Shown here: positions 26,155 to 36,444 of the stretch, piece after piece | How the letters are laid out: each line of letters starts with the position of its first letter | Numbering within the stretch: position 1 is the first letter of the stretch | Assembly (NCBI RefSeq): GCF_030380815.1 | Contig: NZ_JAUDUY010000002.1 | Location: 582,475 to 646,474 of the forward strand | Length of the DNA stretch: 64,000 nucleotides | Source: Robiginitalea aurantiaca | Lineage (GTDB): Bacteria; Bacteroidota; Bacteroidia; Flavobacteriales; Flavobacteriaceae | Reading direction: 5' to 3' | Made by a program: the position numbers and the translations under genes | The notes under the pieces: model-generated | What the model was told of the DNA's origin: nothing | Seen by the model: the letters and a program-made list of their open reading frames with translations, nothing else | The model's database searches: none

Positions 26155-27075
26155 TCAGGCCTGTCCGCGCTCCAGAGGAAGCGTACTGCAGCGCAACAAC
26201 CCCCCTTGTTTTCCGACTTCCTGATATGAAATTTCCTCTACCGTAAGTCCCTGCTTCCGCAGCCAGGTATTAAGGCGTTCAAAGCTCCGTTCTGAAACGA
26301 CCACTTCTGGGGAAATGGAAAAAACGTTGCTGAACATCCGATACATTTCATCTTCAGTAATTTCAAAGACTTTCTCAGGGCCAAAATAATCCACCAGCCA
26401 TTGGTATTCCCCGTGATTTATAAAACTCTCCTTGTGGAGAATGGCCATATCCCGGCCAACAGGCTGAAAACAACAATCCAGGTGCAACGCGTTCTTTCTC
26501 GGATTCGTATTGGATTTCCGTAATTCAAAAGGCTTTATGATACGCTTTGGAAAGGTATCTTTCAGGAAATCAACCGCTTCCTGATTTGTTCGTGCAGTTA
26601 TGAAATCGCGATAGCCCGGGCCCGTGTATGTCCCTACAAAAAGATACTCATTCCAGGGCATTACATCTCCCCCCTCTACATGCACCTCTTCTGGCGGGAC
26701 GATCACCTGGTCCTCTTCCAAATGGTCCAGAACATGCAATATCGCTTCAAATTCACGTTCCCGCTCGGGCAGGATATTTGCCTCTACCAACCGGTTGTCA
26801 ACGACAAAGGCTATATCCCTTGAAAATATTTGATTGCAGTCTTCCAGAATTTCCGGGCGGAAAACCTGAACCCCATGCTTTTCTAGAACAGCTGAAAAAC
26901 CTTGCATTTCACGAACCATATCAGCCTCATCCGGATACGTGCCGGCAAGGATATGCTCCAGGGATTTGGGATCGTAAGCCTCTTCAGGTTTGGGCATCGG
27001 GCCGGAACTCATGGCGGTTCCCAGCACGACGGATTTCAATGGAGAAGTCTCATCGGTAATCTGAAGATTAAACAT
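26155..27075 (-). CDS. Arginine deiminase/dimethylarginine dimethylaminohydrolase-like enzyme
   Basis: 306 residues from the ATG at 27073-27075; an upstream in-frame start would add 25 low-quality residues. The guanidino-modifying-enzyme fold shows through SRDIAFVVDN, the VEGGDV motif, ALHLDCCFQPVG with the catalytic histidine, and the C-terminal nucleophile C296 in GGLLRCS. Members act on arginine, methylarginine or related guanidino compounds; the substrate here cannot be told. It is convergent with the AraC-type regulator gene and follows gltA on the same strand, separated by a terminator at 27105-27135. Confidence 0.85.
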   Translation of the reverse strand: MFNLQITDETSPLKSVVLGTAMSSGPMPKPEEAYDPKSLEHILAGTYPDEADMVREMQGFSAVLEKHGVQVFRPEILEDCNQIFSRDIAFVVDNRLVEANILPEREREFEAILHVLDHLEEDQVIVPPEEVHVEGGDVMPWNEYLFVGTYTGPGYRDFITARTNQEAVDFLKDTFPKRIIKPFELRKSNTNPRKNALHLDCCFQPVGRDMAILHKESFINHGEYQWLVDYFGPEKVFEITEDEMYRMFSNVFSISPEVVVSERSFERLNTWLRKQGLTVEEISYQEVGKQGGLLRCSTLPLERGQA

Positions 27076-27104
27076 TGATATCTTGTTTAGGGTTGCTGGA
27101 AGAT

Positions 27105-27135
27105 ACAAAAAAGGACCCCCTGATTGGGAATCCTT
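27105..27135 (-). terminator. Rho-independent terminator after gltA
   Basis: Read leftward, a 10-bp stem AAGGATTCCC / GGGGGTCCTT (two G-T pairs) with a 5-base loop, followed by a T run. It sits between the gltA stop and the DDAH-like start. Confidence 0.75.
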
Positions 27136-27157
27136 TCCTGGTTGATTCAAGTATCGA

Positions 27158-28441
27158 CTATCGTTTGTTTAAAGGAACGAAAGAGCGTTTATTTTCACCT
27201 ACATAAACCTGTCTGGGTCGTCCAATCGGTTCATTTTTAAGCCGCATTTCCCGGTACTGGGCAATCCAGCCAGGCAGCCGTCCGAGGGCAAACATTACGG
27301 TAAACATATCCACCGGAATCCCCAGGGCGCGATAAATTATACCGGAGTAAAAGTCCACATTGGGATACAACTTGCGTTCGACGAAATACGGATCCTCCAG
27401 GGCTTCCTTTTCCAGGCCTTTTGCAATATTGAGAATCGGATCGTCGACTCCGAGCTGGGCCAGAACCTCATCTGCCGCCTTTTTAATTATCCGGGCTCTG
27501 GGATCAAAATTCTTATAAACCCTATGGCCGAAGCCCATCAATCGGAACGGGTCATTCTTATCCTTGGCTTTTGCCATATATTTCTTGGTATCTCCGTCAT
27601 CCGCCTGTATGGCTTCCAGCATTTGGAGAACCGCCATATTGGCCCCTCCGTGGAGTGGCCCCCACAGGGCTGAGATACCTGCGGAAATGGAAGCAAATAG
27701 TCCCGCATGCGAAGATCCGACGATCCGCACCGTTGAGGTGGAGCAATTCTGCTCGTGGTCCCCGTGAAGGATTAGGAGTTTATCAAGGGCTTCAATCACC
27801 GTATCATTGATTTCATATTCCCGATTCGGCCGCTTGAACATCATTTTATGGATGTTCTGTACATATCCAAGGGAATCATCTCCATAGTCGAGAGGTAATC
27901 CCATTTTCTTTCTTAGTGTCCAGGACACAAGCACCGGGAACTTTGCCAATAAACGCACTATGGCATGGTACAGATCAGCTTCCGAAGTGACATCCACTGA
28001 AGAGGGATTAAATGCGATAAGCGCACTGGTCAATGAAGACAGAACACCCATTGGATGGGCCGATTTCGGAAATCCATCCAGAATCTTCTTCATTTCTTCA
28101 TCAACATGCGACTCTGCCTTGATATCCGAATGGAATTTTTCGAGTTCCTGTGTGTTTGGGAGTTCTCCAAAAATCAACAGGTAGGCAACCTCCAGGAAGT
28201 CGGCTTTCTCAGCTAGCTCTTCAATAGGGTAACCCCTGTATCTGAGGATTCCTTTTTCTCCATCCAGAAAGGTGATAGCACTTTCACATGACCCGGTATT
28301 CTTGAATCCCGGATCTAGAGTAATCAGCCCGGTGGCCGATCTCAGCGCCTTGATATCGATTGCCAGTTCATTTTCTGTTCCCTCCACAACGGGGAAATCG
28401 TAAGTTTTCCCTCCAAAGGAAATTTGTGCTTCTTCTGCCAT
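27158..28441 (-). CDS. gltA: Citrate synthase GltA
   Basis: Condenses acetyl-CoA and oxaloacetate at the entry of the TCA cycle. 427 residues, the length of the bacterial type II (hexameric) enzyme. The family signatures LILHGDHEQNCSTSTVR and LWGPLHGGAN, with the catalytic His motif GFGHRVYKNFDPRAR, are present, as is the C-terminal arginine-rich GRPRQVYVG. It has its own promoter at 28475-28505 and terminator at 27105-27135, so it appears monocistronic. Confidence 0.98.
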   Translation of the reverse strand: MAEEAQISFGGKTYDFPVVEGTENELAIDIKALRSATGLITLDPGFKNTGSCESAITFLDGEKGILRYRGYPIEELAEKADFLEVAYLLIFGELPNTQELEKFHSDIKAESHVDEEMKKILDGFPKSAHPMGVLSSLTSALIAFNPSSVDVTSEADLYHAIVRLLAKFPVLVSWTLRKKMGLPLDYGDDSLGYVQNIHKMMFKRPNREYEINDTVIEALDKLLILHGDHEQNCSTSTVRIVGSSHAGLFASISAGISALWGPLHGGANMAVLQMLEAIQADDGDTKKYMAKAKDKNDPFRLMGFGHRVYKNFDPRARIIKKAADEVLAQLGVDDPILNIAKGLEKEALEDPYFVERKLYPNVDFYSGIIYRALGIPVDMFTVMFALGRLPGWIAQYREMRLKNEPIGRPRQVYVGENKRSFVPLNKR

Positions 28442-28474
28442 AGTTTGGAATTCTGATAAATTTTGAACGTCCTG

Positions 28475-28505
28475 TAAAAATAAGAAAACGCCCCCACCTT
28501 AACAA
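28475..28505 (-). promoter_or_regulatory. Likely promoter for gltA
   Basis: Read leftward: TTG at 28503-28505, a 20-base spacer, then TATTTTTA at 28475-28482, one base off TAnnTTTG, 33 bases before the ATG. Confidence 0.4.
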
Positions 28506-28560
28506 TTTGAAGCCCTCCTTTAAACCTTTATTAACACAAGGTCCTCCTATATGGGTCAAA

Positions 28561-30099
28561 TCACAATTGATAGAGTTCCTTATAATACTCCTCCACGCTA
28601 GAACTCCACGTAAATCGTTCCTTTGCGGCCGCTTTCTTAATTTTCTGCCATCGCTCCTGTTCATTGAGAAACAAGTCGGTTACCTCTTTAAAGGTTCTGC
28701 CAATGGCGGTGATTTTTTCCTCATAGGATTCACCTTCAAAAAGAAAGCCTGTCTCCATATGTCGGATGGTATCTTTCAAACCCCCTGTGGCATGCGCAAA
28801 GCACGGATTTCCATTTCGCATGGCGAGCATCTGGCTAATCCCGCAAGGCTCAAAAAGACTGGGCATCAGATAAAGATCCGCTTCCAGATACATCGAATCG
28901 ATCAGGTCTTCGGATTGGGCGTTGGTGAAGATAAAATTCGGATAGGCATAACTCACCTCCCGAAAAAACTCCTCGTAATCCGGAGCACCGGTTCCCAACA
29001 GCATATAAATCCCATTGACTTCCTGTAGTACGCTTAGTATTTCCTCAAGGGAATGGGGATCATTTTTAAAGAAATAGAACTTTTGTTCCGTCAGCCGCGC
29101 TACACTGGCACATATCATGGCAGGCGGTGATTCCATAAGTCTCAACACCTTTTCTCCGGTGTGGGCCAGAAAATCTGCCTTGTATTTTTTATCCTCCATC
29201 TGCAGCCAGCGGAAGATTTCCGAAATGGTATTCGTAAATAGTTTACCCGTGGTAGCCGTTCGGATATTTTTGTAGTTGCATCCATTCAGGATTCCAAATA
29301 ACCGATTCTCATTTCGGGCGGCGACCAGGTCCTTCTCAAGACCCTCTCCACCAATAAATTCGGGGGGTTTACTGGGTTTTAAAATGTCCTCCATATAAGA
29401 GGGTGAGACTGTATGAACAGCGTCCGCTTTTCGGATTCCAAGGGCCATGAGATTAATGCAATCCGTATATCGCGGGTCCTGCAAAGCACCTAACTCATAG
29501 CTGCAATCCGGAAACCATGCCTGAAGAGAGGACGGATTATCCCTTAACGGACGAATCCCCTGTATCGCCAGATTATGTATGGAGTAGACAAAACGGATCG
29601 CTTTAAGAGCGTTGTAATCCGGGTGGAATTCCCTTAAAAAAAGGAGCAAACTTGTATGCCAGTCATGAAGGTGAATGACATCGGGATTCCCAAAGCGGGA
29701 CTCCTGGATTGCCCCGGCGACCCCCGTACAGAAAATGGCAAACTTTATGGCGTCATTGTAGAAGGGTTCTTCCGGATCGTGGTGGTACATATGGGCAATT
29801 TGCCCTGCGGTAATCTCTGGATGGTGCAACACATAATGAACTATACCCGGAAATTCCTTTTTTGGTTTCACCTTATAAAGTTCCGCCTCATAAGACGTAC
29901 CGGCGAATAAAAACGCTACCGCGCCAATGTACTCACCTTTCTGGTGCAGCCGACTATAGGACGGTACCACAATGGAGACCTGATCTCCCCTTTCGGCTAT
30001 TGCGCGGGGTACATCCCTGACAACATCCCCCATTCCCCCTGCTTTGCAATCGAGAATGGCATCGTTTTCGGCAGCTACAAAGAGGAAATTGCTTGGCAT
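28561..30099 (-). CDS. GT5 glycogen/starch synthase-like glycosyltransferase
   Basis: 512 residues from the ATG at 30097-30099 (an in-frame upstream start adds 12 unconvincing residues). GT5 marks are the N-terminal KAGGMGDVVRD with ADP-glucose-binding lysine K19, HLHDWHTSL, SIHNLAIQG, and the C-terminal EPCGISQMLAMRNG with TGGLKDTI. The segment that is normally NGIDxxxWNP reads NGCNYKNIRT, so the linker loop deviates from the canonical enzyme. No other glycogen gene is nearby. It is probably an alpha-1,4-glucan synthase using a sugar nucleotide donor, but the exact donor and product are not certain. Confidence 0.85.
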   Translation of the reverse strand: MPSNFLFVAAENDAILDCKAGGMGDVVRDVPRAIAERGDQVSIVVPSYSRLHQKGEYIGAVAFLFAGTSYEAELYKVKPKKEFPGIVHYVLHHPEITAGQIAHMYHHDPEEPFYNDAIKFAIFCTGVAGAIQESRFGNPDVIHLHDWHTSLLLFLREFHPDYNALKAIRFVYSIHNLAIQGIRPLRDNPSSLQAWFPDCSYELGALQDPRYTDCINLMALGIRKADAVHTVSPSYMEDILKPSKPPEFIGGEGLEKDLVAARNENRLFGILNGCNYKNIRTATTGKLFTNTISEIFRWLQMEDKKYKADFLAHTGEKVLRLMESPPAMICASVARLTEQKFYFFKNDPHSLEEILSVLQEVNGIYMLLGTGAPDYEEFFREVSYAYPNFIFTNAQSEDLIDSMYLEADLYLMPSLFEPCGISQMLAMRNGNPCFAHATGGLKDTIRHMETGFLFEGESYEEKITAIGRTFKEVTDLFLNEQERWQKIKKAAAKERFTWSSSVEEYYKELYQL

Positions 30100-30151
30100 A
30101 CTTCTAAGATATGGAATTAAAACACGGGGGGACATCCCGATGGGCTAAATT

Positions 30152-30180
30152 AAAAAAGGTCCTGAAATCAGGACCTTTTT
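30152..30180 (-). terminator. Rho-independent terminator after eno
   Basis: Near-perfect inverted repeat AAAAAAGGTCCTGA / TCAGGACCTTTTT, with T runs on both strands, so it could act in both directions. It lies between the eno stop and the GT5 gene. Confidence 0.85.
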
Positions 30181-30202
30181 CTATCGTTAAGAAATTGAAA
30201 AA

Positions 30203-31528
<1,326 letters not shown>

Positions 31529-31558
31529 TTAAAAAGTAACATTATCCTGGGTGGAGCC

Positions 31559-32686
31559 TTAAACGGCTGCATCCGCAGAGACCGATTCTTCAATCCACTC
31601 AAAAAACTGATCGAAAAGGTATTCGGCATCATGGGGGCCCGGACTTGCTTCAGGGTGATATTGTACAGAGAATACCTTTTTATCCTTCATCCGAATCCCG
31701 GCTACCGTCTGGTCATTCAGGTGAATATGGGTGATCTCTAAATCCTCATTGGCCTCGGTTTCCTCCCGGTTAATGGCGAACCCGTGGTTCTGCGATGTGA
31801 TTTCGCCTTTTCCTGTCTGGAGGTTGATAACCGGATGGTTGATTCCCCTGTGACCATGATGCATTTTGTACGTGCTTACACCATTGGCAAGGGCAATGAC
31901 CTGATGTCCAAGGCAAATACCGAACAGGGGTTTCCCGCTTTCTATGATTTCCCTGGCTGTGGCTACAGCTGCTTTCAGGGGCTGCGGATCCCCAGGTCCG
32001 TTGGAAATAAAGTATCCATCCGGATTCCAGGCCTTCATTGTTTCAAATGATGTATCGTGAGGGAAAACCTGGATAAGGGCTCCCCTTTTCGCCAGATTTC
32101 TCAAAATATTCTTCTTGATTCCAATATCCAGTGCTGCAATCCTAATTTTGGAATTCGGATCGCCATGGGTGTAGGGTGATTTAGTTGAGACCCTGGAAGC
32201 CAGTTCCAGTCCCTCCATTCCGGGAATTTCCTTCAATTCGGCTTTTAGGGTTTCCAATTCATTTACCCGGGTGGAAATAACCGCGTTCATAGCTCCATGA
32301 TCCCGAATGTAGCTCACCAAAGCCCGCGTATCTACATCAGAAATCGCAAAAAGCCCGTTGGCATCCAGAAACTCCTTAAGACTCGAATCGGCATCCGGAC
32401 GGCTATAGTGATAACTGAAATTCTTACAGATCAAACCTGATATTTTTACACCTTCAGACTCCACTTCGGTTTCCTTGGTTCCATAGTTCCCGATATGGGC
32501 ATTTGTGGTGACCATAAGCTGTCCAAAGTATGATGGATCAGTAAAGATTTCCTGATACCCGGTCATGCCGGTGTTAAAACAAACTTCCCCAAAGGCTGTA
32601 CCCTCATTATCTCCCACGGACTTCCCGTGGAACACGGTCCCGTCCGCCAATACAATAACTGCTTTCCTTCTGGCCTGGTACTTCAT
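31559..32686 (-). CDS. carA: Carbamoyl-phosphate synthase small subunit
   Basis: Glutaminase subunit that supplies ammonia for carbamoyl phosphate in arginine and pyrimidine synthesis. 375 residues from the ATG at 32684-32686; an upstream in-frame TTG/ATG would add 11 residues. The class I glutamine amidotransferase domain shows the nucleophile in FGICLGHQ and the His/Glu pair in VQYHPEASPGP; the N-terminal domain starts VIVLADGTVFHG and has FNTGMTGYQE. carB, the partner subunit, is not in the window. It lies between the r-protein operon terminator and eno. Confidence 0.97.
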   Translation of the reverse strand: MKYQARRKAVIVLADGTVFHGKSVGDNEGTAFGEVCFNTGMTGYQEIFTDPSYFGQLMVTTNAHIGNYGTKETEVESEGVKISGLICKNFSYHYSRPDADSSLKEFLDANGLFAISDVDTRALVSYIRDHGAMNAVISTRVNELETLKAELKEIPGMEGLELASRVSTKSPYTHGDPNSKIRIAALDIGIKKNILRNLAKRGALIQVFPHDTSFETMKAWNPDGYFISNGPGDPQPLKAAVATAREIIESGKPLFGICLGHQVIALANGVSTYKMHHGHRGINHPVINLQTGKGEITSQNHGFAINREETEANEDLEITHIHLNDQTVAGIRMKDKKVFSVQYHPEASPGPHDAEYLFDQFFEWIEESVSADAAV

Positions 32687-32730
32687 AATACTATCTTCCT
32701 TTTTTAGCTTCAGTAACAAAATAACATAAA

Positions 32731-32762
32731 AAAAAGGATAGCCGTTGAGGACTATCCTTTTC
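32731..32762 (-). terminator. Rho-independent terminator ending the ribosomal protein operon
   Basis: Inverted repeat AAAAGGATAG / CTATCCTTTT with a 10-base loop and T/A runs on both sides, 28 bases after the rplQ stop. Confidence 0.88.
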
Positions 32763-32790
32763 TTGTTTATAACTTTTAAAAACCCGTAGT

Positions 32791-33483
32791 CTAGGCATCT
32801 GAACCTTTCTTCGAATCAGAATCCTCCTCTGCTGTATCTGAATCCTCAGCCTTGGGAGTAACTTCCTCCGCTGCCTCTGGTGCAGCGGCTTCTGCTGCCT
32901 CTTCCTTGACCTCGGCTACTTCCTGTGTCACTTCTTCCTTGGCAGTCTCCACAGCCTCCGTCGCAGGCGCCTCAGCTTTTGCTTCGGGTGCGACGTCTGT
33001 CTTGGTTTCTGCAGAAGCAACAGGTGCTGCCTCGGATTTATCCGATTTAGAGCGTCGGCTTCTCCGTGTCGATTTCTTCTTGGGTTTGCCTGCGTTGTAA
33101 ATCTCATTGAAATCCACAAGTTCGATCATCGCCATGTCCGCATTATCTCCAAGCCGGTTTCCGAGCTTAATGATACGCGTGTACCCTCCGGGCCGGTCTC
33201 CGACTTTCTCAGCAACTGCACCGAATAATTCGGTAACCGCATGCTTGTCGCGAAGACTTTTAAAGACGATCCTGCGATTATGGGTTCCCTCTTCTGCCGT
33301 CTTATTATTCTCAGCCTTGGATTTTGTAATCAATGGCTCCACAAATTGCTTTAGCGCTTTTGCTTTCGCCGTTGTGGTATTGATCCTTTTATGCTCAATC
33401 AACGAACACGCCATATTGGACAGCATAGCCCTTCTGTGTGCCGTTTTCCTTCCCAGGTGATTGGTTTTCTTTCCGTGTCTCAT
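32791..33483 (-). CDS. rplQ: 50S ribosomal protein L17 with long C-terminal tail
   Basis: The L17 core occupies residues 1-128 ([23 protein letters not shown], ending [12 protein letters not shown]). A tail of about 100 residues follows: a basic part at 134-148 ([12 protein letters not shown]) and a long alanine/glutamate-rich acidic part to residue 230. Typical L17 is 115-165 residues, so the tail is unusually long and low in complexity. It is the last gene of the run, after rpoA. Confidence 0.97.
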   Translation of the reverse strand: MRHGKKTNHLGRKTAHRRAMLSNMACSLIEHKRINTTTAKAKALKQFVEPLITKSKAENNKTAEEGTHNRRIVFKSLRDKHAVTELFGAVAEKVGDRPGGYTRIIKLGNRLGDNADMAMIELVDFNEIYNAGKPKKKSTRRSRRSKSDKSEAAPVASAETKTDVAPEAKAEAPATEAVETAKEEVTQEVAEVKEEAAEAAAPEAAEEVTPKAEDSDTAEEDSDSKKGSDA

Positions 33484-33532
33484 CGCTTAGTATCGTTTCG
33501 TGTGGTACTCAGGCAGTGTTGCCAGGCCTCAC

Positions 33533-34525
33533 TTAATCTTTATCCAGTTTATACTTTGATAAATCCATTCCAAAATTCAGTCCCTTGTTGATTACCAATT
33601 CTTCGAGCTCGGTAAGCGACTTCTTTCCAAAATTCCGGAACTTCATCAGGTCATTCTTATTGAATGCCACTAAATCTCCCAGGCTATCCACCTCTGCAGC
33701 TTTCAGACAATTAAGGGCGCGAACCGAAAGGTCCATATCCACAAGTTTTGTCTTGAGCAATTGACGCATGTGAAGGGATTCCTCATCATAGGATTCCGTC
33801 TGTGCAATTTCATCGGCCTCCAGGGTAATCCGCTCGTCGGAAAAGAGCATGAAGTGATGAATGAGGACTTTTGCAGCTTCTGTAAGCGCTTGCTTCGGGT
33901 GAATGGAACCGTCAGATGAAATTTCGAAGACTAATTTTTCGTAGTCTGTCTTTTGTTCCACCCTGTAATTCTCGATACTGTATTTTACATTCCGTATCGG
34001 AGTGAAAATCGAATCCACAGCAATACTGCCCAGAGGCGCATTGGACTTTTTATTCTCTTCTGCGGGAACATACCCCCTGCCCTTCTCGATGATGATCTCC
34101 ATATTCAGAGTCACCTTTGGGTCCATATTACAAATTACGAGGTCCGGGTTCAGCACCTGGAATCCTGAAATAAACTTCTGGAAATCCCCTGCCGTCAACT
34201 GATCTTTACCGCTGACAGAGATGGAAACCGTTTCCTCATTAACGTCGTCGATCTGACGTTTAAACCGGACTTGTTTCAGGTTCAGTATAATCTCGGTAAC
34301 ATCTTCAACAACACCTTCAATAACCGAGAATTCATGATCTACCTTATCGATGCGTACTGAGGTGATGGCGAACCCTTCCAGGGAAGCCAGCAATACCCTT
34401 CTCAACGCATTCCCAACCGTAAGTCCATAACCTGGCTCCAAGGGACGGAATTCGAATTTACCTTCGAAATCCGTGGAGTCAATCATGATAACTTTATCGG
34501 GCTTCTGAAAATTTAATAATGCCAT
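33533..34525 (-). CDS. rpoA: DNA-directed RNA polymerase subunit alpha
   Basis: 330 residues. The N-terminal assembly domain ([21 protein letters not shown]) is followed by a linker and the C-terminal domain with [15 protein letters not shown] and [15 protein letters not shown], which contacts upstream DNA and activators. Standard size and place between rpsD and rplQ. Confidence 0.99.
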   Translation of the reverse strand: MALLNFQKPDKVIMIDSTDFEGKFEFRPLEPGYGLTVGNALRRVLLASLEGFAITSVRIDKVDHEFSVIEGVVEDVTEIILNLKQVRFKRQIDDVNEETVSISVSGKDQLTAGDFQKFISGFQVLNPDLVICNMDPKVTLNMEIIIEKGRGYVPAEENKKSNAPLGSIAVDSIFTPIRNVKYSIENYRVEQKTDYEKLVFEISSDGSIHPKQALTEAAKVLIHHFMLFSDERITLEADEIAQTESYDEESLHMRQLLKTKLVDMDLSVRALNCLKAAEVDSLGDLVAFNKNDLMKFRNFGKKSLTELEELVINKGLNFGMDLSKYKLDKD

Positions 34526-34543
34526 AATCGGATTTGTGTTGTT

Positions 34544-35149
34544 TTATTTAGAGTATAACTCGACAATCAGTTGTTCCTTAATATTTTCAGGAATCTGCAT
34601 TCTCTCAGGAACGGTAACAAATGTTCCTTCCCTTTTATCGGAGTTCCATGTAATCCATTCGTATACACTGCTATTGGCAGCGAGGGAATCCCCTATAACC
34701 TGAAGTGATTTGGACTTCTCGCGAACACCTATTACATCTCCGGGACTCATGGAATACGAAGGGATATTAACGACTTCTCCATTAACGGTAATGTGACGGT
34801 GACCTACTAATTGTCGGGCAGCACGGCGCGATGGCGCAATTCCCATCCTGAAAACTACATTGTCAAGACGAGATTCGCAAAGTTGCAGGAGTACCTCACC
34901 GGTAACGCCCTTGCTTCGGGTTGCCTTTTCGAATAAGTTTCGGAATTGACGCTCAAGGATTCCGTATGTATACTTGGCCTTTTGCTTCTCCTGAAGTTGA
35001 ATTGCATATTCGGATTTCTTACCTCTCCTGCGCGCATTTCCATGCATTCCCGGAGGGTAATTCTTTTTCTCGAAGGACTTATCGTCCCCAAAGATAGCCT
35101 CGCCGAACTTCCGGGCTATTTTCGTTTTTGGTCCTGTGTATCTTGCCAT
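34544..35149 (-). CDS. rpsD: 30S ribosomal protein S4
   Basis: 201 residues. Starts [19 protein letters not shown] and carries the S4 RNA-binding domain around residues 90-155 ([27 protein letters not shown]). The N-terminal zinc cysteines of some S4 forms are absent. S4 nucleates 30S assembly and often autoregulates its operon. Confidence 0.99.
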   Translation of the reverse strand: MARYTGPKTKIARKFGEAIFGDDKSFEKKNYPPGMHGNARRRGKKSEYAIQLQEKQKAKYTYGILERQFRNLFEKATRSKGVTGEVLLQLCESRLDNVVFRMGIAPSRRAARQLVGHRHITVNGEVVNIPSYSMSPGDVIGVREKSKSLQVIGDSLAANSSVYEWITWNSDKREGTFVTVPERMQIPENIKEQLIVELYSK

Positions 35150-35238
35150 TTTCTGATCTTTAGAGCGTGCGACTATGAATTAAGGCGAATCCTTCGATAA
35201 CCGTATCTGCACCCCCAGTGAAAAATTAATATTCGTTG

Positions 35239-35637
35239 TTAGACTCTGCGGCGTTTTGGTGGCCTGCAACCGTTGTGCGGTAGTGGGGTAACGTCGACTA
35301 TTTCAGTAACCTCGATTCCGGCATTGTGAATCGTACGAATCGCCGACTCTCTTCCGTTTCCGGGTCCTTTGACGTAAACCTTAACCTTACGCAGGCCTGC
35401 TTCGTGAGCTATTTTTGAACACTCCTCTGCTGCTACCTGAGCCGCATAGGGTGTATTCTTTTTAGATCCCCGAAACCCCATTTTCCCGGCTGAAGACCAG
35501 GAAATAACATCTCCCTTTTTATTGGTAAGGGAAATGATAATATTGTTAAACGAAGCAGTGATATGAGCCTCTCCCGTGGATTCCACGATAACTTTCCGCT
35601 TCTTTGTAGTCTTTGATTTTGTACCTGTCTTTGCCAT
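35239..35637 (-). CDS. rpsK: 30S ribosomal protein S11
   Basis: 132 residues: basic start, then [19 protein letters not shown], the [19 protein letters not shown] segment and the closing [16 protein letters not shown]. Part of the 30S platform. Gaps of 81 and 89 bases on either side are longer than elsewhere in this run. Confidence 0.99.
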   Translation of the reverse strand: MAKTGTKSKTTKKRKVIVESTGEAHITASFNNIIISLTNKKGDVISWSSAGKMGFRGSKKNTPYAAQVAAEECSKIAHEAGLRKVKVYVKGPGNGRESAIRTIHNAGIEVTEIVDVTPLPHNGCRPPKRRRV

Positions 35638-35718
35638 AGTATTATGAATCTGAGAAATGCTGATCCGGGGGTCGTAATCGCTGGGATCCCGACTTCCTGG
35701 CAGCAGCCCTGCTACTTA

Positions 35719-36093
35719 TTATTTAGTGGCCTTCTTTTTATTAGCAACTGTCTTGCGCTTTCCTTTACGCGTCCGAGAGTTATTCTTGGTCCGTTGTCCG
35801 CGCAAGGGAAGTCCAACCCTGTGGCGAATCCCACGGTAACAGCCGATATCCATCAAACGCTTGATGTTCAACTGAGTCTCAGAACGCAACTCCCCTTCAA
35901 TGGTTAAAGAAGATACTGCCTCCCGGATCCTGCCGATTTCGTCATCTGACCAGTCAGAAACCTTAGTGTCCTCACTTACTTTGGCCATTTCCAGGATTTC
36001 CTGGGCTCTGCTCTTTCCGATACCGTAAATATAGGTAAGGGCTATGACCCCTCTTTTCTGTTTTGGTATATCAACACCTGCAATTCTTGCCAT
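35719..36093 (-). CDS. rpsM: 30S ribosomal protein S13
   Basis: 124 residues beginning [15 protein letters not shown], with [14 protein letters not shown] and the C-terminal [21 protein letters not shown]. Located in the 30S head, contacting the P-site tRNA through its basic tail. Confidence 0.99.
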   Translation of the reverse strand: MARIAGVDIPKQKRGVIALTYIYGIGKSRAQEILEMAKVSEDTKVSDWSDDEIGRIREAVSSLTIEGELRSETQLNIKRLMDIGCYRGIRHRVGLPLRGQRTKNNSRTRKGKRKTVANKKKATK

Positions 36094-36095
36094 AA

Positions 36096-36212
36096 TTACC
36101 CCTGTCTTTGTTTAAATCTAGGATTCTTTTTGTTGATCACGTACAGCCGTCCCTTGCGTCGTACGATCTTGCAATCTGCACTTCTTTTCTTTATGGAAGC
36201 TCTAACTTTCAT
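36096..36212 (-). CDS. rpmJ: 50S ribosomal protein L36
   Basis: 38 residues, found by translating leftward from the ATG at 36210-36212 to the TAA at 36096-36098. Begins [14 protein letters not shown] and ends NPRFKQRQG. Of the four zinc ligands of the C+ form only C14 remains (position 11 is Ser, 27 Asn, 33 Phe), so this is a zinc-free type. It is 13 bases after infA and 2 before rpsM. Confidence 0.97.
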   Translation of the reverse strand: MKVRASIKKRSADCKIVRRKGRLYVINKKNPRFKQRQG

Positions 36213-36225
36213 CGTATCCGGTTTC

Positions 36226-36441
36226 TTAGTATCTATATGTAATTCTCGCCTTCGATAAATCGTAAGGACTCATTTCAAGTTTAACTTTGTCCCCGGGTAG
36301 CAACTTGATATAGTGCATACGCATCTTCCCGGAAATGTGGGCAGTAACAACATGTCCGTTTTCCAGCTCCACGCGGAACATGGCATTGGAAAGCGCTTCA
36401 ATGATGGAACCATCCTGTTCTATCGGTGCTTGTTTAGCCAT
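36226..36441 (-). CDS. infA: Translation initiation factor IF-1
   Basis: 71 residues, one OB-fold (S1-like) domain: begins [17 protein letters not shown], with [19 protein letters not shown] and [16 protein letters not shown]. Normal size and place between secY and rpmJ. Confidence 0.99.
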   Translation of the reverse strand: MAKQAPIEQDGSIIEALSNAMFRVELENGHVVTAHISGKMRMHYIKLLPGDKVKLEMSPYDLSKARITYRY

Positions 36442-36444
36442 AGT

